Below the pieces are notes generated by a model that saw only the letters and a list, made by a program, of their open reading frames with translations, was not told where the DNA came from and ran no database searches. From assembly GCA_020721385.1 (NCBI GenBank), contig DYMW01000004.1:21496-31513 (forward strand): a stretch of DNA of 10,018 nt, read 5' to 3'. The DNA is from Sulfurovum sp. (lineage in GTDB: Bacteria > Campylobacterota > Campylobacteria > Campylobacterales > Sulfurovaceae). This document shows positions 1 through 6,234 of the stretch, in pieces (within the stretch, counting starts at the first letter, position 1; every line of letters starts with the position of its first letter). Both the position numbers and the translations under genes were made by a program.

Positions 1-14
1 TTTAATAATCTTAA

Positions 15-43
15 TTTAATATAAAATATATTATTATATTAAA
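15..43. repeat. AT-only inverted repeat upstream of the L,D-transpeptidase gene
   Basis: A perfect 10-bp inverted repeat (15-24 and 34-43) with a 9-nt spacer lies just upstream of the first gene. A TATAAAAT box at 20-27 overlaps the left arm and could be the -10 element of the gene's promoter. Both arms are pure A/T, so chance is a real explanation. I see no convincing -35 and no sequence before base 1 to test further. Confidence 0.3.
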
Positions 44-78
44 ATTTGAAAAAATATGTAAATATAAAGAGAAATGTT

Positions 79-747
79 ATGAAATTTAAAATAATGGTCT
101 TAATAACCCTACTATTTACCAGTCTAAGTCTGGCTTCCGCCAATTACCCCAACTTCCATAAAATTAAACATCAAAAACACCATGTTGCTTCCAAACATTT
201 GAAACAAATTTATAATAGAGTCTTGCAAAACAGCAATGTTAACCAAAAAGCTTTAAAACGAGCTTTTACCTATTATGAGCGTAATCGATATAAAAAAGGA
301 TTGTCTTCGGAGTATCTGGCTATTGCTGATTATACCAAACGGGCTATGGACAAACGACTCTATATTATTAACTTGCAAACAGGAAAAGTGAATCGTCATC
401 TTGTGGCACATGGTAAACAATCTGGTCCCAAAGGAGGACGTGTGGTACGTTCGAGCAATATGGTCAACAGTCACATGACCCCTTATGGTTTTTTTAAAGT
501 GGGTATAAAAGAGAAGGTCACCAGCAAGAAAAGGTATCGTTATCTTTCTGTTCAGGGTTTGGATTGGAGCAATAAGAGAGTGGGACAATCTACCAGACAA
601 GGCGGACGAGATATTGTATTGCATACGGCTAACTATGTAAATCGTGGAGGGAGAAGTTATGGTTGTTTTGCCATAAAACCACAAGATAAACGAGCCGTTT
701 TTAAGCAATTAAAAACAGCTTTACTTTATAGTTATACAGAAAGATAA
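79..747 (+). CDS. Exported L,D-transpeptidase-type murein enzyme (YkuD_2-like)
   Basis: A 222-aa secreted protein, probably a periplasmic cell-wall enzyme of the L,D-transpeptidase catalytic-domain family (YkuD_2 type), which uses a cysteine nucleophile on peptidoglycan stem peptides. The frame is open from a TTG at 46, but I choose ATG 79: it has AAGAGA six bases upstream and begins directly with a signal peptide (basic MKFK, hydrophobic stretch, likely cleavage after A-S-A near residue 20). The catalytic part is C-terminal: H182 in the HTANYV segment, then GRSYGCF with C196 as the presumed nucleophile. The family usually reads S-x-G-C-P-A; here phenylalanine replaces proline. The protein is very rich in Lys/Arg, which would suit binding to the anionic wall. 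It is convergent with the next gene, with only four bases between stop codons. Family assignment is fairly safe; transpeptidase versus carboxypeptidase activity cannot be told. Confidence 0.8.
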   Translation: MKFKIMVLITLLFTSLSLASANYPNFHKIKHQKHHVASKHLKQIYNRVLQNSNVNQKALKRAFTYYERNRYKKGLSSEYLAIADYTKRAMDKRLYIINLQTGKVNRHLVAHGKQSGPKGGRVVRSSNMVNSHMTPYGFFKVGIKEKVTSKKRYRYLSVQGLDWSNKRVGQSTRQGGRDIVLHTANYVNRGGRSYGCFAIKPQDKRAVFKQLKTALLYSYTER

Positions 748-751
748 TTGT

Positions 752-1090
752 TTACAGGCTATCTTCTTCATGCCAAACTGTCCACTTCTCTTGTTCAAAA
801 AGGGATTTGGCTTTGGAACAGAGAGGAGCTTGAATGTAGATGTATTTTTTGTTAATCTTACTGTCGTTATACACTTCAAGTTTTTGGTGAAATACCATTA
901 ACTCTTGGGCCTCTTTTTTTAAGATACGACTCTTTTTATGAATATGAATAATACACGCATAATATTTTTTTAAATCAACCCCCAAATAGAGATTGATTTT
1001 TTTACGACTTCCTAAAGCTTTAGGTTCAATGGTTTTAAGTGATTTAAAAAGTAAGTTTTCAATTTGAAGTTTGTGAACAATCTCTTTCAT
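752..1090 (-). CDS. Small conserved-looking protein of unknown function
   Basis: A 112-aa soluble protein that I do not recognise. It has no signal peptide or membrane segment and is Lys-rich. By eye it has an alpha/beta pattern: an N-terminal helix (about 1-20), two adjacent hydrophobic strands (about 32-38 and 43-50, around L-Y-L-G-V-D and C-I-I-H-I), a long charged helix (54-72), a strand (82-87), a helix (91-101) and a final strand with W103 and W106. The order is loosely like small nuclease-type folds, but I see no convincing catalytic D...E-x-K set and claim no function. It is the last gene of the minus-strand block, 22 bases after the lipoprotein gene, so probably cotranscribed. No good Shine-Dalgarno precedes its ATG, which fits translation aided by the upstream gene. 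Confidence 0.6.
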   Translation of the reverse strand: MKEIVHKLQIENLLFKSLKTIEPKALGSRKKINLYLGVDLKKYYACIIHIHKKSRILKKEAQELMVFHQKLEVYNDSKINKKYIYIQAPLCSKAKSLFEQEKWTVWHEEDSL

Positions 1091-1112
1091 TTATAGCGTA
1101 TTAGAGAGGCTA

Positions 1113-2114
1113 TTATTCATAGCTTAAATCACCCAATTTTAGAATGTCATCATTGTAGTAAAGTGTTCCATCAGAGACAAAGGCATAACCTTTAATTTCG
1201 TCAATTTTATAGACTTTGTGGTGACTAAAACTTTTGTTCGAGACAATTAAAAACCCTTGTTTGTCTAGGGCATAGACTTTGTCATTGTAGATGGTTGCTA
1301 CCGAAAAGTGGGCAAATTTAAATTTTTTCTCTGCTATAACCGATAAGCTCTCATCGAGTTGGATAATACGTCCATCTTTGGCAAAGATAAAAATAGCATT
1401 TCGATCAATGATAACATCAGAGACAGCCGTGTCCAACTCTTTTTTCCCTTGGTTGTTTACGGTTAATACTTTGTTGGGGGTTGATGCTACAAGTGTGTTG
1501 TTGAGTCGTCCCAAGAAAATGATATTGTTGAGGGTTTTTTCAGTACTCACATACATCTCTTTGGCAATTTTAAGGGTGGTTAAATCTAAAATAACAAGTT
1601 TTCCATCAAGGGTAGGAATAACCACTAAGTTGTCAATTTGTAACGGGTTGGCAATACGGGCATCGAGGCTAAAGGCTTGTTCTGATTTGTTGTTGTAGAC
1701 AATCGCATTGGTAGCAAAATCATAAACTCCAAAGTTATTGTTTTGTAAAACATAAACCATGTATTGACCAACAATGGAAGCACCTACTACGGCTTGTGGA
1801 AATTTGATGGAGGCAACTTTTCCTTTACTGCTAACAAGGTGACAATGTCCTTGGTTATCCGCAGTAATTGCAGCATTGACAGAATGGTTAATAAAGTAAA
1901 AACCTTTATCAAGTTCTATTTTTACAGCTTGATGTTCTGTTAAAACTTTTCCACTTGCAAGCGTTGCTCCATCACGTGAATAGTGGACAATGCTATCACC
2001 CATAGTGCTGCTTGATGCACTAAAGGTTTGTTCTGGTTTGTAATACTGTTTTGAACCACACCCTGAAAAAATAACGACAGCAATAGAGCTGGCAAGTAGA
2101 AGTGTTTTACGCAT
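1113..2114 (-). CDS. Beta-propeller lipoprotein, BamB-like
   Basis: A 333-aa lipoprotein. The N-terminus is a classic lipoprotein signal: M-R-K, a hydrophobic run, then F-S-G-C with C19 as the lipidated cysteine. The mature part contains at least six repeating strand-pair units in the style of PQQ/WD propellers (segments near 85-95, 120-130, 160-180, 210-225, 240-255 and 275-290, with patterns such as D-G-K-L-V-I-L-D and D-G-R-I-I-Q-L-D). This matches the architecture of BamB, the outer-membrane lipoprotein that scaffolds the BAM outer-membrane protein assembly machine, although BamB of E. coli is longer (about 390 aa). Its ATG overlaps the stop codon of the YfgM-like gene (TAATG), so the two are translationally coupled; E. 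coli has the same yfgM-bamB order. BamB function is inferred from architecture plus context. A generic propeller lipoprotein is the alternative. Confidence 0.75.
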   Translation of the reverse strand: MRKTLLLASSIAVVIFSGCGSKQYYKPEQTFSASSSTMGDSIVHYSRDGATLASGKVLTEHQAVKIELDKGFYFINHSVNAAITADNQGHCHLVSSKGKVASIKFPQAVVGASIVGQYMVYVLQNNNFGVYDFATNAIVYNNKSEQAFSLDARIANPLQIDNLVVIPTLDGKLVILDLTTLKIAKEMYVSTEKTLNNIIFLGRLNNTLVASTPNKVLTVNNQGKKELDTAVSDVIIDRNAIFIFAKDGRIIQLDESLSVIAEKKFKFAHFSVATIYNDKVYALDKQGFLIVSNKSFSHHKVYKIDEIKGYAFVSDGTLYYNDDILKLGDLSYE

Positions 2115-2692
2115 TATTGACCTTTTATAGTGTAGTGTTTGATTATTTTGGCAATATTAAAAACAGGGGATTCTTCGTTAATCATATCCAACTGTTCTTT
2201 GGCTTCTTTCATTTTTCCCTCTTTAATCAGTAAATAGGCATTGTTAACCAATGCAACATCTTCTAAATATTCCGATTTAGCAGGTTTTCCTTCAATAATC
2301 GCCAAATCATAAGCACTCAAATCGGCAATGATTTCATTTTTACTTGATGCGAGTTCTTTTAGGGCAGTTGTATCAAGGTTGTTCATTGCTTTTTGATAGG
2401 TATAAAGTTCGAAAAGTTTGGGATTGTTACTTTGTAAGTCAGCAAGTGCTTGGGTATTGTTGGCATCTTTTAGCAGGGTCAAATAGGCACTGTTGGCTAC
2501 CACCAATTTTTGATGTTGAATACTATTCATAATCGCTGTTCCACCAAAGTAAAGTGCCACAATGGCAATGATTGAAAATAGTTTAATTTTATGCTTTTTG
2601 TATAGCTTTTCTAGTTTGAAAGCAGATACCAATATCTGCTCATCACTACTTAGTTCTTTTTTGGCTTCGTTTAGGGTGTCTTGAATACTCAA
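2114..2692 (-). CDS. YfgM-like single-pass membrane protein with helical (TPR-like) periplasmic domain
   Basis: A 192-aa protein with a short charged cytoplasmic N-terminus (about 1-36), one transmembrane segment (about 37-56, I-K-L-F-S-I-I-A-I-V-A-L-Y-F-G-G), and a periplasmic part made of amphipathic helices with alanine/leucine spacing like degenerate TPRs (for example 140-170, A-Y-L-L-I-K-E-G-K-M-K-E-A-K). Topology and size match YfgM (206 aa in E. coli), an inner-membrane TPR protein linked to the SecYEG translocon and periplasmic chaperones. The start is TTG at 2692: GGAG (2700-2703) lies seven bases upstream, and the nearest upstream ATG is in another frame and stops after three codons. 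The gene overlaps the BamB-like lipoprotein gene by one base. Identity as YfgM is inferred from topology and neighbour, not strong sequence match. Confidence 0.75.
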   Translation of the reverse strand: MSIQDTLNEAKKELSSDEQILVSAFKLEKLYKKHKIKLFSIIAIVALYFGGTAIMNSIQHQKLVVANSAYLTLLKDANNTQALADLQSNNPKLFELYTYQKAMNNLDTTALKELASSKNEIIADLSAYDLAIIEGKPAKSEYLEDVALVNNAYLLIKEGKMKEAKEQLDMINEESPVFNIAKIIKHYTIKGQ

Positions 2693-2699
2693 TTTATTG

Positions 2700-2703
2700 C
2701 TCC
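2700..2703 (-). promoter_or_regulatory. Shine-Dalgarno deciding a TTG start
   Basis: On the minus strand GGAG stands seven bases before the TTG at 2692. This supports TTG as the start of the YfgM-like gene, since no in-frame ATG or GTG is available nearby. Confidence 0.55.
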
Positions 2704-2722
2704 ATAATTTAAAAATCCTATT

Positions 2723-2728
2723 ATTATA
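2723..2728 (-). promoter_or_regulatory. Candidate -10 box for the yfgM-bamB-like unit
   Basis: A perfect TATAAT on the minus strand, preceded by T-rich sequence (TTTTAGG), lies in the 66-base gap after mutS2 and about 30 bases before the TTG start. Campylobacterota sigma-70 promoters typically have a strong -10 and weak -35, as here. It would allow the yfgM/bamB-like genes to be transcribed separately from mutS2. No terminator hairpin is evident in the gap, so read-through from mutS2 is also possible. Confidence 0.45.
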
Positions 2729-2758
2729 CCTAAAATTAATTTATGTTTTAGAGTTTCG

Positions 2759-4960
2759 TTATAGTTTAACGATGGTAATTCCCAAGTTCCCTTTTAAGCC
2801 ATTAAACGATTGTATTTTAGGGTAGGCTTTTAAGTAGTCAATGATTACTTTTTTTAATACTCCTGAACCCGTTCCATGAATAATCTCAACTTCTGAAAAA
2901 CCATTGACCAACGCATCAGATAAAAAAACATCCAGTTTATCAATCGCCTCATCAGCATAACAGCCCAAGAGTTTAATAGAGATGCTACCTCGTCCTGTTT
3001 TTTCAACGGTTACATCGGTTTTGGGTTTCTTTTCTACTTTTGGTGTCGTTCCAATGTATCGCAGTTGTGAAAGTGGAACACGCATTTTGAGTCCATCCAC
3101 CTCTATGGTTGCCTCTTTTCCACGAACCGAGAGTAAATCCCCTTTAGAAGTTCTGTACTTTATACGGTCACCTGCTTTGAGTTCCATTTTGTCGGGTTGT
3201 TGTGCCTCTTTGGCTTCTTTGGAACGCTCTTTGTGTTTGTGGGCATCATTGAGCAGTCGTCTACCTTCTGTGGACTCTTTAACTTTCATCGCTTCTAATG
3301 CTCGTTTGGTGGCTGCATTGTAACGGTTTTCTAAAGTTGCGATGGCTTTTCGATGTTGCTCACCTAGCTTCTCTTCGATATTGGTTAAATCCTCTTTTTT
3401 ACGTTCAACGGCTTCTAACTCTGCCTCTATCTTTTCCAGTTTCAGACGCATTTCACGCTCTAATGTGGTCGATTTTTCTATCAGTTCATTAAGGTTCTCT
3501 TTGTCTTCTCCATAAACCTCTTTGGCTTTTGTCACAATATGTTGAGGAATTCCATAACGTTGGGCGGTCTCAAATGCGTAACTTTTACCAATACTCCCTT
3601 GTAAAAAAGTATAGGTTGGTACACGTCGCTCTTCATCGTACAATGCTGCAATAAGTTCTACATCATCATCGGTACTCATTAAAGAAGCCAAACGTTTATG
3701 GTGCGTGGTGACAATAAACATAATGCCTTTTTTACGTAACTCATCAAGCATAACTCGAAACAGTGACGCTGCTTCATCCGAATCGGTTCCGAGTTCTATC
3801 TCATCGACACCCACAATGGCATTCTCTTTATCAAACAGTTTGGCAAATTCCACCATACGCCCTGCAAAGGTTGAGATGTCGTTTTTTACCGATTGTGGGT
3901 CATCAATAACCGCTTCTATACTTTTAAAGTGACCAACTTCTGTTTTTGCTTCATTGCATCTAAATGGCAAAAGATTTTTACTCATATAGACCGCTGAAAG
4001 CAAGGATTTCAACAACATGGTTTTACCACCTGCATTGACCCCTGTTACCAGCATGACCGATTTATCAAGCGTAATGTTGATGGGTTTTGGTTTCTCTATG
4101 GCAGGATGACAAAAGCCTGAAAGTTTAATATTTTTGCTTTTAGAAGGTAAAATAAAGTTGTAATCATAAGCACGAGCAAACATTACACGGGCTTGATAGT
4201 GGTCAAATCGGTCATACTCTTTGTTGATAAAGGCTAAAAATTTCCACCATGTAAAAAAGGTCGCCGAAAATTTTTGACAATAACGGTAAATCAGCTCCTC
4301 TTTCTGTGAGAGTAAATCCGATTCTTTCTCTTTGAGATGTGAAACACTTTGTGGTAAAATATAAAAATACCCACCAGAAGTACGCCCAACCACCGAGGCT
4401 TTAATGGCTTTGTTAAATCCACCACGCACCAAAAGTGTCTCTTCACCATTCAAAAAATGTACTTGGCTATCTACCAAATAATCTTTAAGTGTTGAAGCAT
4501 GAGCCATTTTATACAACGACTCTTTTATTGCCGAACGGTTAATTTTAATGGCTCGTTCAATATCATAAAGTTCAGGCTCACGCTCAGGGTTAAGCATTCC
4601 TTCATCGGTAAAGTAGAGCAGTATGTTATTAATTTCATCAGGCGTTTCAATTTCACGTATCCATTTGTTCAACGGTTCAGGAAGCGTTAGGGCTTTAAGC
4701 GAATTAAAATACGCCACCATCGTCATAAAAGCATAAATCTCTTCAAGCCGAAGCACTCCCTGCTTTTTAATACGATTAATCTCATCATCAAGATTACGAA
4801 CCTCTTTGGTCGCAGGAAATTCTATGGTAGAAAGAGCCGAGATATAACGAAAATGCTGATTTATATCGCCCATCATCGAAATTTCTTTATCTCGTGCATA
4901 AAAGTGTTTAAAGTTGCTTATAAAGGTATCTAGGTCTAGTTTTTGTGTTAGGGTTTTCAA
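2759..4960 (-). CDS. mutS2: MutS2 family ATPase with C-terminal Smr domain
   Basis: A 733-aa MutS2, a cytoplasmic DNA- or ribosome-associated ATPase, not the mismatch-recognising MutS1. Domain order: helical core/lever region (about 1-285), ATPase with Walker A G307-V-N-A-G-G-K-T314, ABC-like signature near S-T-F-A-G-R-M (363-369), Walker B A-I-V-G-V-D-E (D386/E387) and the T-T-H-H switch (418-421), a long charged coiled coil (about 485-590), a small KOW-like beta segment (about 595-640), and an Smr domain (about 658-733) with H-G-T-G-S-G at 695-700. Family proteins suppress homologous recombination (Helicobacter) or rescue collided ribosomes (Bacillus). The usual L-D-x-R/H nuclease motif at the start of Smr is replaced by I-K-L-L (662-665). 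The start is TTG at 4960, with only a weak AAGA upstream; the first 28 residues look like genuine family sequence, so the internal ATGs at 29-30 are less likely. Confidence 0.95.
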   Translation of the reverse strand: MKTLTQKLDLDTFISNFKHFYARDKEISMMGDINQHFRYISALSTIEFPATKEVRNLDDEINRIKKQGVLRLEEIYAFMTMVAYFNSLKALTLPEPLNKWIREIETPDEINNILLYFTDEGMLNPEREPELYDIERAIKINRSAIKESLYKMAHASTLKDYLVDSQVHFLNGEETLLVRGGFNKAIKASVVGRTSGGYFYILPQSVSHLKEKESDLLSQKEELIYRYCQKFSATFFTWWKFLAFINKEYDRFDHYQARVMFARAYDYNFILPSKSKNIKLSGFCHPAIEKPKPINITLDKSVMLVTGVNAGGKTMLLKSLLSAVYMSKNLLPFRCNEAKTEVGHFKSIEAVIDDPQSVKNDISTFAGRMVEFAKLFDKENAIVGVDEIELGTDSDEAASLFRVMLDELRKKGIMFIVTTHHKRLASLMSTDDDVELIAALYDEERRVPTYTFLQGSIGKSYAFETAQRYGIPQHIVTKAKEVYGEDKENLNELIEKSTTLEREMRLKLEKIEAELEAVERKKEDLTNIEEKLGEQHRKAIATLENRYNAATKRALEAMKVKESTEGRRLLNDAHKHKERSKEAKEAQQPDKMELKAGDRIKYRTSKGDLLSVRGKEATIEVDGLKMRVPLSQLRYIGTTPKVEKKPKTDVTVEKTGRGSISIKLLGCYADEAIDKLDVFLSDALVNGFSEVEIIHGTGSGVLKKVIIDYLKAYPKIQSFNGLKGNLGITIVKL

Positions 4961-4985
4961 TAGTATAGTCTTGTATGTTCTTTTT

Positions 4986-5189
4986 TTAATTTTGTATCTT
5001 ACTAAGAATAGTTCTTAGTGTTACTTGTAAATCCTCAATATGCTCAGTAGCAACTTCAAAAACTACATCTGCATTCAAATCAAAATAGTGGTGAGAGATA
5101 ATATCTCGCATACCAGCTATTCTTTTCCATGGAGTATCAGGATAGTTTTTTAAAAGCTTTTTATCGGTTAGTTTATCTCTTTCTGTCAA
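4986..5189 (-). CDS. N-terminally truncated HepT-like (DUF86) HEPN protein, probable remnant
   Basis: A 67-aa ORF that matches the C-terminal half of HepT/DUF86 HEPN proteins: a Y-P-D-T-P-W-K-R-I-A-G-M-R block followed by R28-D-I-I-S-H33-H-Y35-F, the R-x4-H-x-Y RNase motif. HepT is the toxin or RNase partner of the nucleotidyltransferase antitoxin MntA. Full-length members are about 100-140 aa, so the first two helices are missing. A TGA in the same frame lies a few codons before the TTG start, no continuation is visible in other frames upstream, and no mntA is present. TTG has no Shine-Dalgarno, and a strong promoter box sits only nine bases away, leaving almost no leader. I think this is a decaying remnant now lying in the leader of mutS2 (25 bases downstream), though a small translated protein cannot be excluded. 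Confidence 0.6.
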   Translation of the reverse strand: MTERDKLTDKKLLKNYPDTPWKRIAGMRDIISHHYFDLNADVVFEVATEHIEDLQVTLRTILSKIQN

Positions 5190-5198
5190 TTTGAAATA

Positions 5199-5207
5199 AT
5201 TATATCA
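5199..5207 (-). promoter_or_regulatory. Extended -10 promoter, likely for mutS2
   Basis: On the minus strand TGATATAAT is a perfect extended -10 element (TGn-TATAAT). Transcription would start near 5192, almost on top of the TTG of the HEPN remnant, and run through it into mutS2 about 230 bases downstream. A -35 is not obvious, and an extended -10 often does not need one. Confidence 0.5.
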
Positions 5208-5324
5208 TATTTTAATATACAGAGGATTTGTAGTATTATCATGGTTCTAAAACAAAGCAATCCTATAAAGAATAACTTAAAGCAAAGATAAAAAGAATAT
5301 TTATTATTTTTGTTTAAGTTGAGT

Positions 5325-5333
5325 TGGTATACT
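5325..5333 (+). promoter_or_regulatory. Extended -10 promoter for the metacaspase cassette
   Basis: TGGTATACT fits an extended -10 (TGn-TATAmT). The expected start near 5340 gives a leader of about 30 bases before the ATG at 5370. It faces away from the minus-strand promoter at 5199-5207. The rest of the 180-base divergent region (5190-5369) is A/T-rich, with no further ORF or repeat that I can support. Confidence 0.5.
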
Positions 5334-5347
5334 ATTATTAAATAAGG

Positions 5348-5359
5348 CTTAAATTTAAG
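5348..5359. promoter_or_regulatory. 12-bp perfect palindrome between promoter and ribosome binding site
   Basis: CTTAAATTTAAG is a perfect palindrome, placed just after the predicted transcription start and touching the AAGGAGA ribosome binding site (5357-5363). The position suits a repressor operator for the cassette. It could also arise by chance in such A/T-rich DNA. Confidence 0.3.
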
Positions 5360-5369
5360 GAGACAATGT

Positions 5370-6224
5370 ATGCAAAAAGGGATGTCGATACATATAGGAT
5401 TAAATCGGTTAGACCCCGAACATTATGGTTCTAGGGTAGAAGCATTGGATACGTGTGAACAGGATGCAATTGACTTACAAAAACTTGCATTGGCACAAGA
5501 TTTTAAATCTTCTGTGTTGTTGTTGAGTGAAACGGCAACCCGTTCGGCGGTTAAATCGGCAATACGCATGGCAAGTCAAGAGTTGGTTGATGGTGATTTA
5601 TTGCTGTTGAGTTATTCAGGACATGGTGGATTTGTGTTTGATACCAGCGGGGATGAAGAGGACAGACTTGATGAGACATGGTGTCTGTATGATGCTCAAT
5701 TGATAGATGATGAACTTAATGTTTTATGGACAGAATTTAAAGAGGGTGTTCGCATTGTTATCTTATCGGACAGTTGTCACAGTGGAACGGTGGCTAAAGC
5801 CAATATGTTTAGTAATACTAAAGAAAAAGAGAGTCCAATATTTAAGAAAAAACTTTTGTCTTATAGTGTAGCCAAAGAGGTTTATTTGGCACATAAAGAT
5901 TTTTATCGTGAGGTAGAAACCTCGATATTGAGCAGTGATACCAAAGAGATTAAAGCAAGTATTAAACAGATATCCGCGTGTCAAGACCCTCAAGTCTCTT
6001 ATGCCATTCCTTTTGCCAACAACAGTATTTTTACAGAACAACTGTTAAAGTTGTGGGATAATGGAAAATATGTGGGCAATTATGCAACATTTTTTGAAAC
6101 CCTTAAAAATACCGTAGAGAGTTTGGATTTTCTACCAACCATTCAAACACCAAACTTGTATCTACTTGGTAAAGAGAACCCCGATTTTGATATGCAAAAA
6201 CCATTTCAGATTGATGAACAATAG
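5370..6224 (+). CDS. Caspase-like cysteine protease (metacaspase/orthocaspase, peptidase C14)
   Basis: A 284-aa cytoplasmic protease of the caspase fold. It has an N-terminal strand with the family's typical opening (S-I-H-I-G-L-N at 6-12, then a C-E-Q-D-A helix), the catalytic histidine H85 in S-Y-S-G-H-G-G, an acidic metacaspase-type loop D-E-E-D-R-L-D-E-T-W-C-L-Y-D (95-108), and the catalytic cysteine C136 in D-S-C-H-S-G. The C-terminal small subunit has I-S-A-C-Q-D-P-Q (201-208) and a helix with F-T-E-Q-L-L. Metacaspases normally cut after Arg/Lys. The lysine-rich stretch 150-163 between the two halves is a plausible self-processing site. There is no signal peptide, membrane segment or death-fold adaptor: it is a bare protease. 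The start has a strong AAGGAGA (5357-5363) six bases upstream. It is the first gene of a two-gene unit; the next starts ten bases after its stop. Protease family is certain; role in defence or cell death is inference. Confidence 0.93.
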   Translation: MQKGMSIHIGLNRLDPEHYGSRVEALDTCEQDAIDLQKLALAQDFKSSVLLLSETATRSAVKSAIRMASQELVDGDLLLLSYSGHGGFVFDTSGDEEDRLDETWCLYDAQLIDDELNVLWTEFKEGVRIVILSDSCHSGTVAKANMFSNTKEKESPIFKKKLLSYSVAKEVYLAHKDFYREVETSILSSDTKEIKASIKQISACQDPQVSYAIPFANNSIFTEQLLKLWDNGKYVGNYATFFETLKNTVESLDFLPTIQTPNLYLLGKENPDFDMQKPFQIDEQ

Positions 6225-6227
6225 GAG
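6223..6227 (+). promoter_or_regulatory. Ribosome binding site overlapping the metacaspase stop
   Basis: AGGAG begins inside the TAG stop of the metacaspase gene and lies seven bases before the ATG at 6235. A ribosome finishing the first gene covers this site, so the two proteins are probably made in linked amounts. Confidence 0.6.
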
Positions 6228-6234
6228 CTAACCA

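Noticed and set aside
253..708. Long open frame on the minus strand inside the L,D-transpeptidase gene (151 aa)
   Set aside because: It lies fully antisense to a gene with signal peptide and catalytic motif, has no ribosome binding site or recognisable domain, and reads like a chance open frame.
730..790. Possible bidirectional terminator between the convergent L,D-transpeptidase and small unknown gene
   Set aside because: Only a 6-bp A/T stem (AAGATA/TATCTT) with a 13-base loop and no clean T run; too weak to call.
1291..1698. Plus-strand open frame (135 aa) across the lipoprotein gene
   Set aside because: Antisense shadow of the beta-propeller lipoprotein, with no start signal or family resemblance.
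2982..3323. Plus-strand open frame (113 aa) across the 3' half of mutS2
   Set aside because: Ser/Leu-rich antisense translation typical of a shadow of the coiled-coil region; no support as a gene.
5190..5369. Search for the missing N-terminal half of the HepT-like gene, or an mntA remnant
   Set aside because: The minus-strand frames are short and interrupted (the longest from an ATG is about 18 codons) and show no HEPN helix or nucleotidyltransferase motif.
5763..6041. Minus-strand open frame (92 aa) inside the metacaspase gene
   Set aside because: Fully covered by a protein with intact catalytic residues; no ribosome binding site.
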